The notes: generated by a model not told the origin, from the sequence alone. Shown: positions 48,763 to 61,332, counted from the first letter of the stretch. The stretch: DNA of 64,000 nt from Lachancea dasiensis (GCA_900074725.1 LT598457.1:434001-498000); one strand, 5' to 3'. Translations and numbers: made by a program.

Positions 48763-50937
48763 TCATTCAACTTCTAAAATTCCCATTATTCTTCTGCCAT
48801 GTGGGGTGTTTCTGATGGGACCCACAAGCAAAGGCTTGAGCGTGTCGCTTAAGCGCTGATACAGCTCCTTGTTACTTGCGCGAGCTGCGTCCAAAGCAGT
48901 TTGCAGAACATAGTTTCCATACCCATCATGAAGTAATTGCTCAATCTTGGCATCACCGCTGTGCTGCAAAAGCTCATTAATCAATACCTCAGAAGTGCCT
49001 CGGGTACGGAGAGCCTTCTCAATTACGTTTGAGCCAAATTTATGCAAAGAGAGCTCAATGACCTTTGGCTTCAACGAACTGACAACCCTCTCTCCGTACT
49101 CTTTTTCAGATCGCTCGCTCTGCTTTGTAAGTATATATTGGACAACGTAGTTGCCAAAGGGATCGGTAGTCAAATCCTTAACATGCTCGATTATCTGCTC
49201 ACTCAGCTGCTGAAATTGTGCGCTATTCCCATGGTCCAAGCAACGCTGCAGGACACAGCAACCATGTCTGTGCGTAGCAATTTTTACACAAGCATCGGTT
49301 GCTGCGTCGAATATAAATTGAAAATCTTCGGGCTTCAATTTTTGTAAACATTTCTGTACGACATGGTTACCATTGAGATCTCTGCTCAATTCTACAATTG
49401 AACCACGTAGAGAATTTACTATGATCTCTGCTTCTTCTTCAGTAGATATGCACTCCACGAGTTTCTGAAGGGCCCTCGTTCCGTGAGGATCTAACGAAAT
49501 GAAAACAAAGCTCTGTGCTGAAGACCTTACCAATTCTAGCCTCTGGTTGTCACTGACTCGTTCGAGCAGCTTCTGCACCAAGTAGTTTCCAAAGGAGTCA
49601 GTCATTAGTTCCACGACGTAATCCTTTGTTTCCTCGAAAATTGCATCTGCTGCCTCCGATCCTCCTATGTCCAATTGCCTTTGAAGAAATCGGCAGCCGT
49701 GCTGATCCTTACAAAGTGACAATATGTTTCCAATGTAGTTCTCGAGCTTGGCATTGGCATACTTTGCAGGATCGTCTCCCTTCCGGTGATAAGGTCTTTG
49801 ACTATGACCACCTTTATGTCTGCGTGAATTCATTGGATGACGATTGCTATGTGGATGAGATGGATGTAAATGATTGTTAGCATTTCCACCAGAGGGCGCC
49901 ATCATCTGGTGGTGAAGGGGAACCATCGGACCGAAAGGATGGTTCCCATACATCCAGGGAGCCATTGTTTGGGAAGATCCCGATCTTGGGGATGCCCTGT
50001 GTTCCAGCAATGAAGTGTCATTCTCAGCATTTTCAGAATTTGAGGTTGGTCTATTGACGGAGTGGCCGCCAAGTGGCGTGCCTGGGACTGGTGAAAAAGA
50101 TTGAAAAGGGGAGGAGAATCCATAGGCCGGGAAAGGAGAAGGTATTCCATAGGCGGGGCCGGAACTTGGTGGAGTGTGTCCCGAAACGACGGGATTGGGT
50201 TGAATGAGGGGCCCACCATAAGGGTATGCCGCAGCCGAAAAAGTGCTACCAGTGGTAGACGCGTGGGGTTGGCGTAATTCTGGCTCGAGCTCCTCGGCCT
50301 TTGAAATTGTATCTAACCTGCTCTCTGCCTTTTCAAGTGAAATGCTTTGAGTCCTGATATTAGAGCTCTCGCTAATCAGCTCAGTTCCTGAAACATTAGG
50401 GAATGTTTGCCTCCTAGAGGCATTGGACATGTCAGGCAATTTCCCAGAGATAAATTGGTAGTTCGGGTCAAAATCTTGTTTATTGGACGACCACAAAGGA
50501 TCCATATTTCCTGAAAAGCCAATTTCGAGAGATTTTGAGCCCGTATTATCACTGGAAGTGTTAGCCAAAGGGGCTCTAGCGTGAAGTGGCTGGGATGGGA
50601 ACATGGCCGCTGCAGAGTCCGCAGAGGTTGTCAAGTGGGGTCCAGTTTCGGCGACAAATGGGTCTGAAGAGCCCGGAGCCTGGGGAGCCTGGAAATAACC
50701 AGGAGAGTGAGGCAAATGCATCATTTGTGGGTAGTGCATGAACCCCATACCCATCATTGGAGGTGGAGCTGGAAATCCACTGGCTCCGGAGGCTCCAGGA
50801 GCAGAAGTCTCATTCTGCTTAGAAGCACGACTATTGTCCGACAGATCGTCAAGGTGTAGTTGATCAAGAGCCGAATTGACTGTCTCCGAGACTTGGACAT
50901 CATCCACGGGTGTTGGCTGCTGCTGTTGGTTGGTCAT
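48763..50937 (-). CDS. PUF4: Pumilio-family mRNA regulator Puf4
   Basis: This 724-residue protein has a Pro/Ser/Gly-rich N-terminal half and a Pumilio RNA-binding domain of eight repeats at about residues 390-720. Repeat motifs such as HGCRFLQRQLD, FGNYLVQKLLE, HGTRALQKL, NGNHVVQKCL, HGCCVLQRCLD and FGNYVVQYIL are visible, each recognising one base. Puf4 binds 3' UTRs with UGUAnnnnnUA-type sites, many encoding nucleolar factors, and speeds their decay. S. cerevisiae Puf4 (YGL014W) has 888 residues, with a longer N-terminus. It is convergent with PDR1 across 72 bases. Confidence 0.95.
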   Translation of the reverse strand: MTNQQQQPTPVDDVQVSETVNSALDQLHLDDLSDNSRASKQNETSAPGASGASGFPAPPPMMGMGFMHYPQMMHLPHSPGYFQAPQAPGSSDPFVAETGPHLTTSADSAAAMFPSQPLHARAPLANTSSDNTGSKSLEIGFSGNMDPLWSSNKQDFDPNYQFISGKLPDMSNASRRQTFPNVSGTELISESSNIRTQSISLEKAESRLDTISKAEELEPELRQPHASTTGSTFSAAAYPYGGPLIQPNPVVSGHTPPSSGPAYGIPSPFPAYGFSSPFQSFSPVPGTPLGGHSVNRPTSNSENAENDTSLLEHRASPRSGSSQTMAPWMYGNHPFGPMVPLHHQMMAPSGGNANNHLHPSHPHSNRHPMNSRRHKGGHSQRPYHRKGDDPAKYANAKLENYIGNILSLCKDQHGCRFLQRQLDIGGSEAADAIFEETKDYVVELMTDSFGNYLVQKLLERVSDNQRLELVRSSAQSFVFISLDPHGTRALQKLVECISTEEEAEIIVNSLRGSIVELSRDLNGNHVVQKCLQKLKPEDFQFIFDAATDACVKIATHRHGCCVLQRCLDHGNSAQFQQLSEQIIEHVKDLTTDPFGNYVVQYILTKQSERSEKEYGERVVSSLKPKVIELSLHKFGSNVIEKALRTRGTSEVLINELLQHSGDAKIEQLLHDGYGNYVLQTALDAARASNKELYQRLSDTLKPLLVGPIRNTPHGRRIMGILEVE

Positions 50938-51603
50938 GATGTGCGCAGGACCGAGGTAGAAGTCTGTTAAAGTGAGAGAATTTGAAGAGGCAGAAGCTTG
51001 AATTACTCAAAAGATGAGCAGCTTTGGAGAAAGGTGTCCTAATGTACAGAAATAATTGGGCGGGAACACACACACCACGGTCGGTCTAGAATACAACAGA
51101 TCTTTTTCCTATTTGATCCAAAGGTCGATAGTATAGTGTACAATGAATGGTAAGCGTAGTTGGTCGGTTAAGTTACTAACCGTAGCTCGGGGGTTCTGGT
51201 ATGGTATCACAATCGGGTCAAACGGATGACTACTCGCTGGGGCAGAGATGGTGATCGGTTAATTGGTTGAGTTGTGAGTAAAATTTTAACATATAGGGCA
51301 TCACACACGAGCGATAAAACGTTAGCTTCGGGCAAGAACTGGACGGAAACTGGCACATCCAAACTGGCAAAGTAGATTCGGCGTCTTACGGCGGTACTTT
51401 TGCTGTAATCGTCTAATTTCAGGTCACTAAAATGCCGGAATTCGTAGGAACGTAACCACATAACCGATACTCTTGAAAGCCACTTGCATTACCCATTATT
51501 TAGGCGACAACGAGAGAGAGTACAATGGATCATCCTTCCAAAGTAGGCTATGCACATGTTACTCCATGGTTACGATAGAAAAATCATCAATGGTGGTCAC
51601 ACG

Positions 51604-52585
51604 GTCATGTCTTCCATGACATCAAACGAGGCTCCGCGATGTACTATCTAGCGGAGGTAGCCGCTAGTAAATTGGTGTTGGACTGGTTGTAGACAAGCGT
51701 TCTTGCTGTTTCCTTGCTCTGGTGCTTGAAGCAATCTTAGCTCTCGCTAAAGTCATTCGGTAGCGGACCGCGGTACTCAAACAGGGACAGCAGCACTTTT
51801 CATGTGATAGCTAGCCTCCCGTGGGTTGGATATAGAGTCGGGTATAATTCATATCTTGTTAGAATTCACTTCTTTGGACAACCACAGATAGGATTCCGTT
51901 CCGATGCCTCAATAAAGACCGTACGGATTTCATTGTGAACCACTCGATTAACTACTTGCCCATGATAAACAGGACTGCTAGCAGCTTCGGAGGCTGCTAC
52001 TTTGTTCAGTTTGGGCTTTAGAAAGTAGTTTGTAGTTGGTATAGTACTTAACCGCCGAAATGAAACTCAATTAGGCCCCTCCAAATAAAGTGAACTCTTC
52101 ATTCTCAATCACCAAACTAAGGGGATAGAGTCTTTGGAATATAGAGAAGGTTGCGGTTACTTCTTTAGCGACCTTCCTAAGTTCGGATTTTTGAAAAGCG
52201 AGGGTTGGATCGGCTTGTGTGCCTTGAGATGACTATAGCTCTTCACATCAAACGATGACTTCGAAGGTCGTTATGATAATTTGAGTGGAATTGTGGGTTG
52301 CTGCACTTTTTCCTTTCGTACATCAGTCCTGGAGATCGTGAAACGACTCTTGTTTCTCGAATGGTTCGTGCGAGCTTCATTTATAACGCTGAGGGCAAGC
52401 CGACGACTATCAGATATAAAAGGAAGTCCTAGGGCAGCACATTTTTTATAGGCGATTGTTGTTCGATACTGGCTAACGGCAGATGCTACGCAACTGGATT
52501 GAACTATCGTTGAAGCATTGTTCATTTACGTGTTCAAGCTATTCATCAGCTCCCGGAAACCCACGATGCTAGGTTTGCATCGTGG
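51604..52585. repeat. cluster of short perfect inverted repeats (hairpins)
   Basis: Four perfect inverted repeats are seen: 51604-51620 (GTCATG, 6-bp arms, 5-base loop), 51648-51667 (CTAGCGG, 7-bp arms, 6-base loop), 51979-51999 (TAGCAGC, 7-bp arms, 7-base loop) and 52561-52585 (CCACGATGC, 9-bp arms, 7-base loop). Their role is unknown. Short repeats can arise by chance in 2.4 kb; the 9-bp one is the least likely to. Confidence 0.45.
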
Positions 52586-52986
52586 ACACGAGAGAGAGTA
52601 TTTTATGTAGCATGACAACCTATGTGGTAGTGATGTGGTCCTTTTTGGCGGTTGGTAATAGCCCGGCTATCAGCAGGTACCAATTGGCGCTGCGTTTTCT
52701 CGGGTCTTGATCACACCATCAGAACAGAGCTCAACAGGACTTGTAAGGGCTGAACATACCGAGCGGCCCGTGCCGTTCACGAAGAAGTTGAGGAGTGATC
52801 AAGCAAATTGAACAAGCTACATTGGCCTCGGTGCTACGTGGTAAGAAACATTGGAAGGATAGCGACGATAGATTTCATTTGGATGGGTAAGCTGGACACC
52901 ATATATGTCATTTGGAAGCAGCGAGGTTTCGAGACATAGCAGTGGATCGTAAGCACCATGGGACTAGCTAACAGGTCTTTTCATCA

Positions 52987-52993
52987 TTAGTAA
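52987..52993. promoter_or_regulatory. Yap1-type site, distal, upstream of OYE
   Basis: TTAGTAA matches the Yap1 response element TTASTAA, 380 bases before the OYE start. It is the reverse complement of the proximal site at 53225. Confidence 0.45.
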
Positions 52994-53224
52994 CAATCCA
53001 GGAGGTCGTTAGAACATACCGCGCTTTATCAGATTAGGGGCATCGCCAAGACCATTTCACAAATTAATTCGCCGCTTGGCATTGGATGGCCTTCGCCCAC
53101 TTGTGACAGCACAATTCTCGACAGCCTTATCAGTCCTCGAGCTTCTAACAAGTTGTGTGGCATAATCAATTGTCAAGCGTTCACATGTGCTGATAAATGC
53201 ATTTGTACGCTGTTCATTTAAAAC

Positions 53225-53231
53225 TTACTAA
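53225..53231. promoter_or_regulatory. Yap1-type site, proximal, upstream of OYE
   Basis: TTACTAA matches the Yap1 response element exactly, about 140 bases upstream of the OYE ATG. S. cerevisiae OYE2 and OYE3 are induced by oxidative stress through Yap1, so this placement is sensible. Binding is inferred. Confidence 0.65.
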
Positions 53232-53368
53232 TGAACGCTGACGAGGGCACTGCCCAAAGTCACGTATAAGAAGGTGTGTGAACTCTGCACTTGATGAGAC
53301 CTATGGAACATTTTTGGTTACTGTACACTAGGCTATAAAAGCACTTACAAACCTCCGACTACATTTGA

Positions 53369-54580
<1,212 letters not shown>

Positions 54581-54820
54581 GTGATTTACAATGTATAGTT
54601 GAGCCACTTAATAGCCATGAGCTAACTTTATTAATGGATTAAGGTGTCTGATGCTATTCACTGTTCCGCGTGAGCACCCAAAACACACCCTCGCTCCTTT
54701 ATTTATTCGAAGAGATAATATTTTTAACTCTATTTCATAACGTGAAGCAAACATAAATAAAAACAAAACATTATCTCAAATTACTATAAAATTACTATTA
54801 GTATTTTACGAAATTCGCTT

Positions 54821-54823
<3 letters not shown>

Positions 54824-54863
<40 letters not shown>
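54824..54863. repeat. (GT)20 microsatellite
   Basis: Twenty uninterrupted GT units, then imperfect GT-rich sequence to about 54905. Such tracts can form Z-DNA and vary in length between strains. Confidence 0.97.
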
Positions 54864-54866
<3 letters not shown>

Positions 54867-54985
54867 CGTGTGTGTGTCTGTTTGTGTGTCACTTGCGCGC
54901 GTGTGGTATCTTGTGATGTGACTGCGTACATGTGTCGTGTAAATTACGTGAAATCCTGAACTGACAGAAGAACTCAGTTAACCTC

Positions 54986-54991
54986 CATATG

Positions 54992-55025
<34 letters not shown>

Positions 55026-55031
55026 CATATG
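54986..55031. repeat. TG tract framed by a perfect 9-bp inverted repeat
   Basis: A TG tract (54994-55022, about 14 units) lies between CATATGCAT (54986-54994) and its exact reverse complement ATGCATATG (55023-55031). Confidence 0.95.
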
Positions 55032-55518
55032 CAGGCCCATTGAAAACCTCGCTGTCAGCTCATGTGCCTTAATGTGAATGTGTATGAATGTGTGTGCCAA
55101 AATTAAAAATTAGTAAAGGTTGCGGGGGATATCGAATGTTAAATTCATCAGTTTATCACGATCCCAAAGAATTGAATGAAAACAAAGCTCCAGAATTTGA
55201 CTAGTTTAATCCAATGTTAATAGAGATCAATTCACCATTAGTCAAATTAATTTCTAGGCTTGGAAAAGACGAAAGAAAAAAGAGTAATTTAAGGAATAGT
55301 CCAGCAACCACCTTATCGAAAGGGACACGTCTGTCATTAAAAGAAATTCCAAGTTAAACCTAGCAACTCGTTATATGACACCATTCCTCTTTTATCTCTT
55401 CTGGTATTGCGAAAAATTGAAATAAAATTAATTTCATTGTAAAAGGTATTATCAATTCTTCATGTTGTGAAAAAGATTGAAAAGCATCGCGACAAAAAAA
55501 TTACGGTAGTCAAGTCGC

Positions 55519-58221
55519 TTAATGATTCTTTTCGTGTTGAGTAGAGACTCTTTGCATGGCGACCAAGAAATCTTCGATAGATCTCTTTGGTGGTTCTTCC
55601 TTGAGTGGCTTACCGTTCATCATTCTGTCGAAAGACTCGGAAGTAGCCATCAAGTAGTAAGCACCACCCAAAACACAGAAGACACCGAAAGAGAAAATCC
55701 AAACACGGACAACAGTAACGATATCGTTCCAGTTTTGAGACCACCATCCGAATAGAGTGAACATAGTGGCAATGATGTCAACAATGAACACAGCACCGGC
55801 CAACTGCCAGGATGGGATAGAGGACCAGAAAGGACCGACGGCTCTGGTGATGAAAATCAACCAGTTTTCAGTCAAAGAGATTTGCAAGAACAAAACACCG
55901 TCGATAGAACCGAAGTTTTGGATGATACCACCCTTAGGGACAAACATGGTAGTCAAAGTAATCCAGGTACCGACAGCAAGGATAACACCCAAAATGATGG
56001 ACATACCCCATAATCTAGGCAAGTTCCACTTAACTGGCTTTTGGTCGAAAGGAGCATTGTCGTAAGCGATAGCTAGGGTAGCAACATCGGCAAAAATGGC
56101 AATGAAAACGATCAAGTCAATGTTCAAGGAGTTGTTCAAAATGGCAATCCATAGACCCAAGAAGATCTCCAAGTGAAGAGACAAGGCAATACGGTAAACA
56201 ACGTAGGCGTACATTCTGTGGAAAATTTGTCTGGAAGTCTTCAAAGCGTCAATGATAGCAGACAAACCTGGAGCCAAGAAAACAATATCGGAAGCGGAAC
56301 GAGCAGCATCAGTGGCACCTTCGACAGCAATACCTGTATCAGCCTTCTTCAAAGAAGGAGCATCATTGACACCGTCACCAGTCATGGCAACCAAGTAACC
56401 TCTTTGTTGCAAGATTTCAACAACAGCGTACTTGTGTTGAGGGAAAACTTCAGCAAAACCATCAGCATTTTCAACGAAGTCGGCCAATTCAGAACCTGGC
56501 ATGTCACCACCGCCACCTAGACCTAATCTTTCAGCGTTGTAGATGTTAGTACCCAAACCCAATTGACGACAAGTTTCCTTAGCAATACCGACGGCATCAC
56601 CAGTCAACATTTTAACTCTTAGACCTAGACGTCTGGCTTCGTTAACAGTGGATCCAGTGTCATCTCTTGGAGGATCCATACAAGGCATAACACCCAAAAT
56701 TTCCCAGTGACCTTCACCTCTCTTTCTGGCAACACCCAAGGCACGGAAACCTCTGGAGGCCAATTCAGCAACTTTATTTTCGTAGTTCTCGTGAACGTCT
56801 TCAGGGATTGGGTGGTCTTCTTCGACAGTCTTCAAAACAAACAATGGGGCACCCTTAACACAGATAATTCTTTCACCTTCTGGAGATTCCACCACGGCGG
56901 TGACCTTCTTGGAGACGGGGTCAAATGGGTGGAATTCCAAAACCTTGTACTTGGTCAAAGCGCTCTTAGCTCTTGGGTATTGGGCCAAAGACTTCAAGAA
57001 AGCCTTGTCAATAGCATCCAAACCTTTAGTCTTTCTGGAAGCAGCCAAACAAGCAGTCAACATCAAGTCGTCAGCTTCAACACCTTCGACAGTGTAAGGT
57101 TCGTGCAAAGACAACTTGTTCTTGGTCAAGGTACCGGTCTTGTCGGAACACAAGATTTCGACACCAGCTAGAGATTCAATGGCAGATAGCTTTTGGACAA
57201 TGGCTTGCTTCTTGGCCAAGTAGGCAGCACCGACAGCCATGGTCGTGGTAACAACGGCTGGCAAACCAACTGGAACACCAATAATGGTGATACCCAAAGT
57301 GTATCTTAGAATTCTGACAATTTTGTCAGTTCTGTAGAAACAGGCGACCCAGACGACCAACAAGGTGACAATAACCAAAACCAACAAAATCGTACCGATA
57401 CCGTTCAAGACTTCAGTAAAGTGACCTTGGTCACCTTGGGCTTGGTTAACCAAAGCAGCAGCTCTACCGACGAAGGTGTTGTCACCAGTAGCAGTGACAA
57501 TCATGAAACCTTCACCTCTCTTAACAGTGGAAGAGGAGAAAGCAGTGTCACCGTAGTGCTTGTCCACAGCCAAAGATTCACCAGTGATGGCAGATTGATC
57601 AATTTGCAAGAAACATTCTTCAGTAACCAAACGACCGTCAGCGCAAATAACAACACCATCTTCCAATTGCATGATGTCACCAGGGACAACCTCATTGGCT
57701 GGGATTTCAACAAGGTTACCGTCTCTGACAACGACAGCAGAGTTAGCCAAGGACTTCTTCAATTCATCGACAATGGAACCAGCTTGGTATTCTTGGATGA
57801 AACCAACACCAGCGTTCAACATCAACAAACCAATAATGACACCGAAATCAACCCAATCTTCTAGACCGGCAGCCAAGATGGCAGCGGCTTCCATAACGAA
57901 TTGGATAGGACCGATAAAGAAACCAAGGAACTTGACAACCAAGGATTCGGATTCTTCGGCCATTTGGTTGAGACCGTATTTCCGGCGACGCTTGGAGACC
58001 TCATCAGAAGACAAACCGACAGAAGGGTCGGTTTGGAGAAGTTCTTCAGGAATAACACGAGCCTGACCGGCAGCGACCTTTTCTTCCTGTTCATCTTCCT
58101 CGTCATCGCCACCGTGGTGGGATTGCAATTCGTCAATCAAGGCATCGATGTCATCGTCCTCCTCGTCGGACTCGACTGGGGCGACAGGCTTCTCTTTGGT
58201 GGGTTCAGTAGCAGTCGACAT
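55519..58221 (-). CDS. PMA1: plasma-membrane H+-ATPase
   Basis: This 900-residue P-type (P3A) ATPase (S. cerevisiae 918) pumps protons out of the cell and powers nutrient uptake. Motifs in order are the acidic N-terminus ([16 protein letters not shown]), the actuator TGES near residue 217, the phosphorylation site [12 protein letters not shown] near 360, MLTGD near 520, [15 protein letters not shown] near 615, and ten membrane helices. The C-terminal regulatory tail ends in [19 protein letters not shown], holding the Ser and Thr whose phosphorylation activates the pump in glucose. Codon use is strongly biased, as expected for one of the most abundant proteins. It matches YGL008C in strand and place. 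Confidence 0.99.
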   Translation of the reverse strand: MSTATEPTKEKPVAPVESDEEDDDIDALIDELQSHHGGDDEEDEQEEKVAAGQARVIPEELLQTDPSVGLSSDEVSKRRRKYGLNQMAEESESLVVKFLGFFIGPIQFVMEAAAILAAGLEDWVDFGVIIGLLMLNAGVGFIQEYQAGSIVDELKKSLANSAVVVRDGNLVEIPANEVVPGDIMQLEDGVVICADGRLVTEECFLQIDQSAITGESLAVDKHYGDTAFSSSTVKRGEGFMIVTATGDNTFVGRAAALVNQAQGDQGHFTEVLNGIGTILLVLVIVTLLVVWVACFYRTDKIVRILRYTLGITIIGVPVGLPAVVTTTMAVGAAYLAKKQAIVQKLSAIESLAGVEILCSDKTGTLTKNKLSLHEPYTVEGVEADDLMLTACLAASRKTKGLDAIDKAFLKSLAQYPRAKSALTKYKVLEFHPFDPVSKKVTAVVESPEGERIICVKGAPLFVLKTVEEDHPIPEDVHENYENKVAELASRGFRALGVARKRGEGHWEILGVMPCMDPPRDDTGSTVNEARRLGLRVKMLTGDAVGIAKETCRQLGLGTNIYNAERLGLGGGGDMPGSELADFVENADGFAEVFPQHKYAVVEILQQRGYLVAMTGDGVNDAPSLKKADTGIAVEGATDAARSASDIVFLAPGLSAIIDALKTSRQIFHRMYAYVVYRIALSLHLEIFLGLWIAILNNSLNIDLIVFIAIFADVATLAIAYDNAPFDQKPVKWNLPRLWGMSIILGVILAVGTWITLTTMFVPKGGIIQNFGSIDGVLFLQISLTENWLIFITRAVGPFWSSIPSWQLAGAVFIVDIIATMFTLFGWWSQNWNDIVTVVRVWIFSFGVFCVLGGAYYLMATSESFDRMMNGKPLKEEPPKRSIEDFLVAMQRVSTQHEKNH

Positions 58222-58460
58222 TATTCAATGTTCAGGTGTGTAGCTTTTGGTTCTTAAAGAAAAAAAGAAGGCAGTAGCAACGGGGATATGAAACACTTAG
58301 TTTCTTGAGAGAATTGAGCAGTAAGAGTGATAGTAACACTTCAATTCACGTTGCACCTGGGGACCAAAATCTAACACGACAGCAGTGAGGTGTAAAAGAA
58401 ACAAAAAAGATTTCAAACACTAACCATTCTTCTCAAAGCATCCCTGGCCTTCCATCCAGC

Positions 58461-58468
58461 TTATATAC
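58461..58468 (-). promoter_or_regulatory. TATA box of PMA1
   Basis: GTATATAA on the minus strand lies 240-247 bases upstream of the PMA1 ATG, implying a long 5' UTR, as in S. cerevisiae PMA1. A partial Rap1-like match, CACGCATACT, lies just upstream near 58481-58491. Confidence 0.55.
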
Positions 58469-59055
58469 TTGGGCCCGACCAGTATGCGTGAATTTCGCCT
58501 TGGTGAGGGTTAGCTATTTGTTTTTCTTTTGCCCTGCGAAGAACGCCAGTAGCGGTCGCCGGCGGAACGACGGCTGGCCAAACTATCCGGATAGCCAATC
58601 AACGATGTCAAACGAGATAACGACACTGCGAGCCAGATACCCAACCACCGTGAGCGTAATAGAGGAAACCATCATTAAGGGCGTGAAAAAAAATCATAGC
58701 GCATGCGAGAAAAAAAAGTTTCACTACGGTTACGTGGTGGCCAACGCGCGAATCACGGCAGGAACAGCAGCAGCCAGCAGCACCTGTGGCCCACAAAATC
58801 AATAACATCAACATCAACAATCCCACGCATTAGGCATTTTTCCCATCTGCCCTTACACTGGCCAGCACATGTTGGTATTACCCTTTCCAGCTTATGTTTC
58901 TTTGCAAGCGTATTGTTTTGTTTACCTATCGTGGAAGACACTGGGCGACGTAATTTCAACCAAGTGGGAACGGTGAAAAAAAAGATACTGGGAAGACAGC
59001 GACGGATGGGTGAGGCATTTTGGAGGCAAGAGATTGGTGATTGGAATTGAGAAAG

Positions 59056-59082
59056 AATGGAGGAAAATGGAGGAAAGTGGAG
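59056..59082. repeat. short tandem repeat, 10-base unit
   Basis: AATGGAGGAA occurs twice in tandem, followed by a partial third copy (AGTGGAG). Confidence 0.85.
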
Positions 59083-59769
59083 TTTGAGGAAAAGCGGTGT
59101 TGTGGGCCCAGAGCCACACAGCGAGGACTTTAGCCCGGCAGACCACATACGGCTGGTAAGAGCCGTGAATGCGAGCCAGCCGATGGTACAGATCCATATT
59201 CGTTCAGAGCGATGGTATCTGTCAGCGAGTACCTTGATGAGTACTGCCGGAGAGCACTGCTCCGAGTGATTTAGTTTGGCATCTCAGCGGCAAAAAATAG
59301 GCCCCCGCGGCGCACTCGGGATGAGAGCAGCTTGGATCAATCCAAGCCACTTCGCTGGGTGCTAGAGTGCCACGGATATCAATCAAACGGTCTGTTGCAA
59401 CCGAGAGATTTTCAGCGGCTAAGCTGCAAACTGAAACATGGAAGTACGTGTGGACTCAATGTTAAAGTGTCATCAAAACCCACACTTGCTTTGCACCTGT
59501 ACAAGTCAACGAGGTCCTTTCGATGAAGACTTCTCTGGCACCAAACATCTATACTTCAGGTGAAGACGAACACAGTCGAACTTGCGCCACCATCAGACCT
59601 CGAGTGGCTTCCTTTATTGTGCTCGTTGTACCCTTCGTTCGGAGCGAGTTGTTCTACGGGTGTATGGGCGTGGTGTCTCCCCTCTACACGGTAACCAATG
59701 GCGAGCATTGTGTCTCAGGTAAGAGTTACCGAGCTCCGGTTTAGATCATCAGCAACGAATAGTTCCGTG

Positions 59770-59844
59770 CTGGGACACTTATGGGCATTACAATGGGCAC
59801 GCCAGTGGGCCAACCATGGGCAATAATGTGGGTATGCACTGGGC
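59770..59844. repeat. degenerate minisatellite with NTGGGC every 11-12 bases
   Basis: Seven hexamers of the form NTGGGC (two with one change) start at 59770, 59781, 59793, 59805, 59816, 59828 and 59839. The spacing is always 11 or 12 bases, and the spacer sequences differ. Confidence 0.85.
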
Positions 59845-60043
59845 TTCGTTATCATGCAAGAGAAGGAGGATAGCTGAGGATCGAACAAGTCTGGACAAGG
59901 CGGTTAGTTGCAGTGGTGATTGGTACGATAGCAGATATCAACGAGACTACTGGACCCCATTTTGTCAATGATAGCAGAATAGAGATTGGTGTGGTCGGAT
60001 TGTCGTGGCACAAGTGCAGGATAGTAAGGGATTGTTGATAAGC

Positions 60044-60054
60044 GGGGGGGGGGG
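60044..60054. repeat. G11 homopolymer
   Basis: Eleven consecutive G bases, rare in yeast DNA; its length is prone to sequencing error. Confidence 0.9.
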
Positions 60055-61332
60055 CAAGGCCCACGGGGATACCTAATATACAATTATGCAAAGAAATGCG
60101 TACCGAAGGGAGTGCGCACGAAAGGAACCCTGTTGAGAACAGAGGGTGTGATGATGATGAGGATTGGCAATGATGAGGGTTGGCTTCCTGGAGGAAAGCA
60201 TGGTAGCTACTTACGGCAACGAACCTGCTGCGAGGCATCTCCTCACTCAGAGATAATACGATAAGAGATTTTCAGTGAAAGTTTCCGGTTCAACTAACCA
60301 GTTTACGATGGAGGCTTGCTGCTGTGTTGACTTCAGTTGCACCAAAAGCCTCTTGACTAAAAATCTGGACGAATACAGATTTGTGATAGCCGTGGTGGTG
60401 TCGATGCAAACGCGGAATAGAGCCTATGAGTATGCGCTCGTGGTAGGAAAATGCTATCAATGTTCGGGGTACCGGGGTCGCTCAAATTGTCGAAAACAAT
60501 CAATGACCTTCGCTACTTATCCCGAAGGCCAGCATGTTTCCCCACTCTTCTGCGGGCATGGCTCTTGCTCACTTTCGTATGAGTTAAATCACTTCCTACT
60601 AAAATGACATCGCTTAAGTTTTCTACCTTAAGGGTCATTCCCATACAATGCCTTGAAACTATAAATATCTAGTACAACAGGCCAGACCGTCCTGCGAGTA
60701 ACGCACAGCCAATCCGCTTATAAGACCTATGGAAATGAACGAGATGGTCGCATAACGACAATTTCACCGGCACGAGAGCTGGTTATTGGCTATATCTGAG
60801 TGTATGTCTAAAAGAGACATTTTTTGATAGACAACGATATGAAAATGGGGAGGTACAGCTACGCTTCAATTGAGCTCTGCGGAGGTCTACCCAAGAGCGA
60901 ATTTTGGAATATAAATTTACAAACAACGACCGTGGGTGTTGTATCACCAACAGCCGGATAGTATGCCCATTAGGTGTCATACTCATGGCAGCCTAGGGCG
61001 TCGTAGCAATTGCTCGCTGACGAAAATTTGATCGTTGATTTAGGTCATGGCAAGGTGTGGTACGAGACCTACCTCATGGCCATCGCCCTGCTGGGCACGA
61101 GACCGTGGGCATGTGGGCATTTGTCGAGGTCCAAGATAAGCTCTCTGGGGATCACGTGGTTCTCGCCTTTGTTACCAATTACGTCATATTAAGAATGCTC
61201 GAACTCTCAGATCCGGGTAAGAGGATTGGCGAGCAAGCTTTCGAGATACTATTAAGAAGGTCCTATCTACCAATAATTCGAACCAAGTATCTGACAGCGT
61301 ACTCCCAGACAGCAGACAATCTTCATTGAGCT

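Larger units (their letters stand above)
54581..55518. other. AT-rich convergent region between OYE and PMA1
   Basis: About 940 bases between two 3' ends, AT-rich with two long TG tracts (listed). At about 54752-54762 a sequence matches 10 of 11 bases of the yeast ARS core (ATTTATGTTTG on the minus strand); origin activity is untested. No gene is seen. Confidence 0.6.
58222..61332. other. 3.1 kb gene-poor region between PMA1 and the ADH6-like gene
   Basis: It contains the PMA1 promoter, a small 10-base tandem repeat (59056-59082), the 11-12 base periodic array (59770-59844), an 11-base G run (60044-60054) and, near the right end, a CACGTG E-box in ATCACGTG (61151-61158) and TTACGTCA (61179-61186). 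Open frames of up to about 130 codons occur on both strands without family resemblance. No gene is supported. Confidence 0.6.

Noticed and set aside
60275-60607. 110-codon Cys-rich frame in the PMA1-ADH region
   Set aside because: It starts with GTG, and the cysteines form no regular zinc or secreted-peptide pattern.
61151-61240. Centromere suggested by a CDEI match (ATCACGTG)
   Set aside because: The following sequence is not AT-rich and no CDEIII-type CCGAA element lies at the right distance; it is an ordinary E-box.
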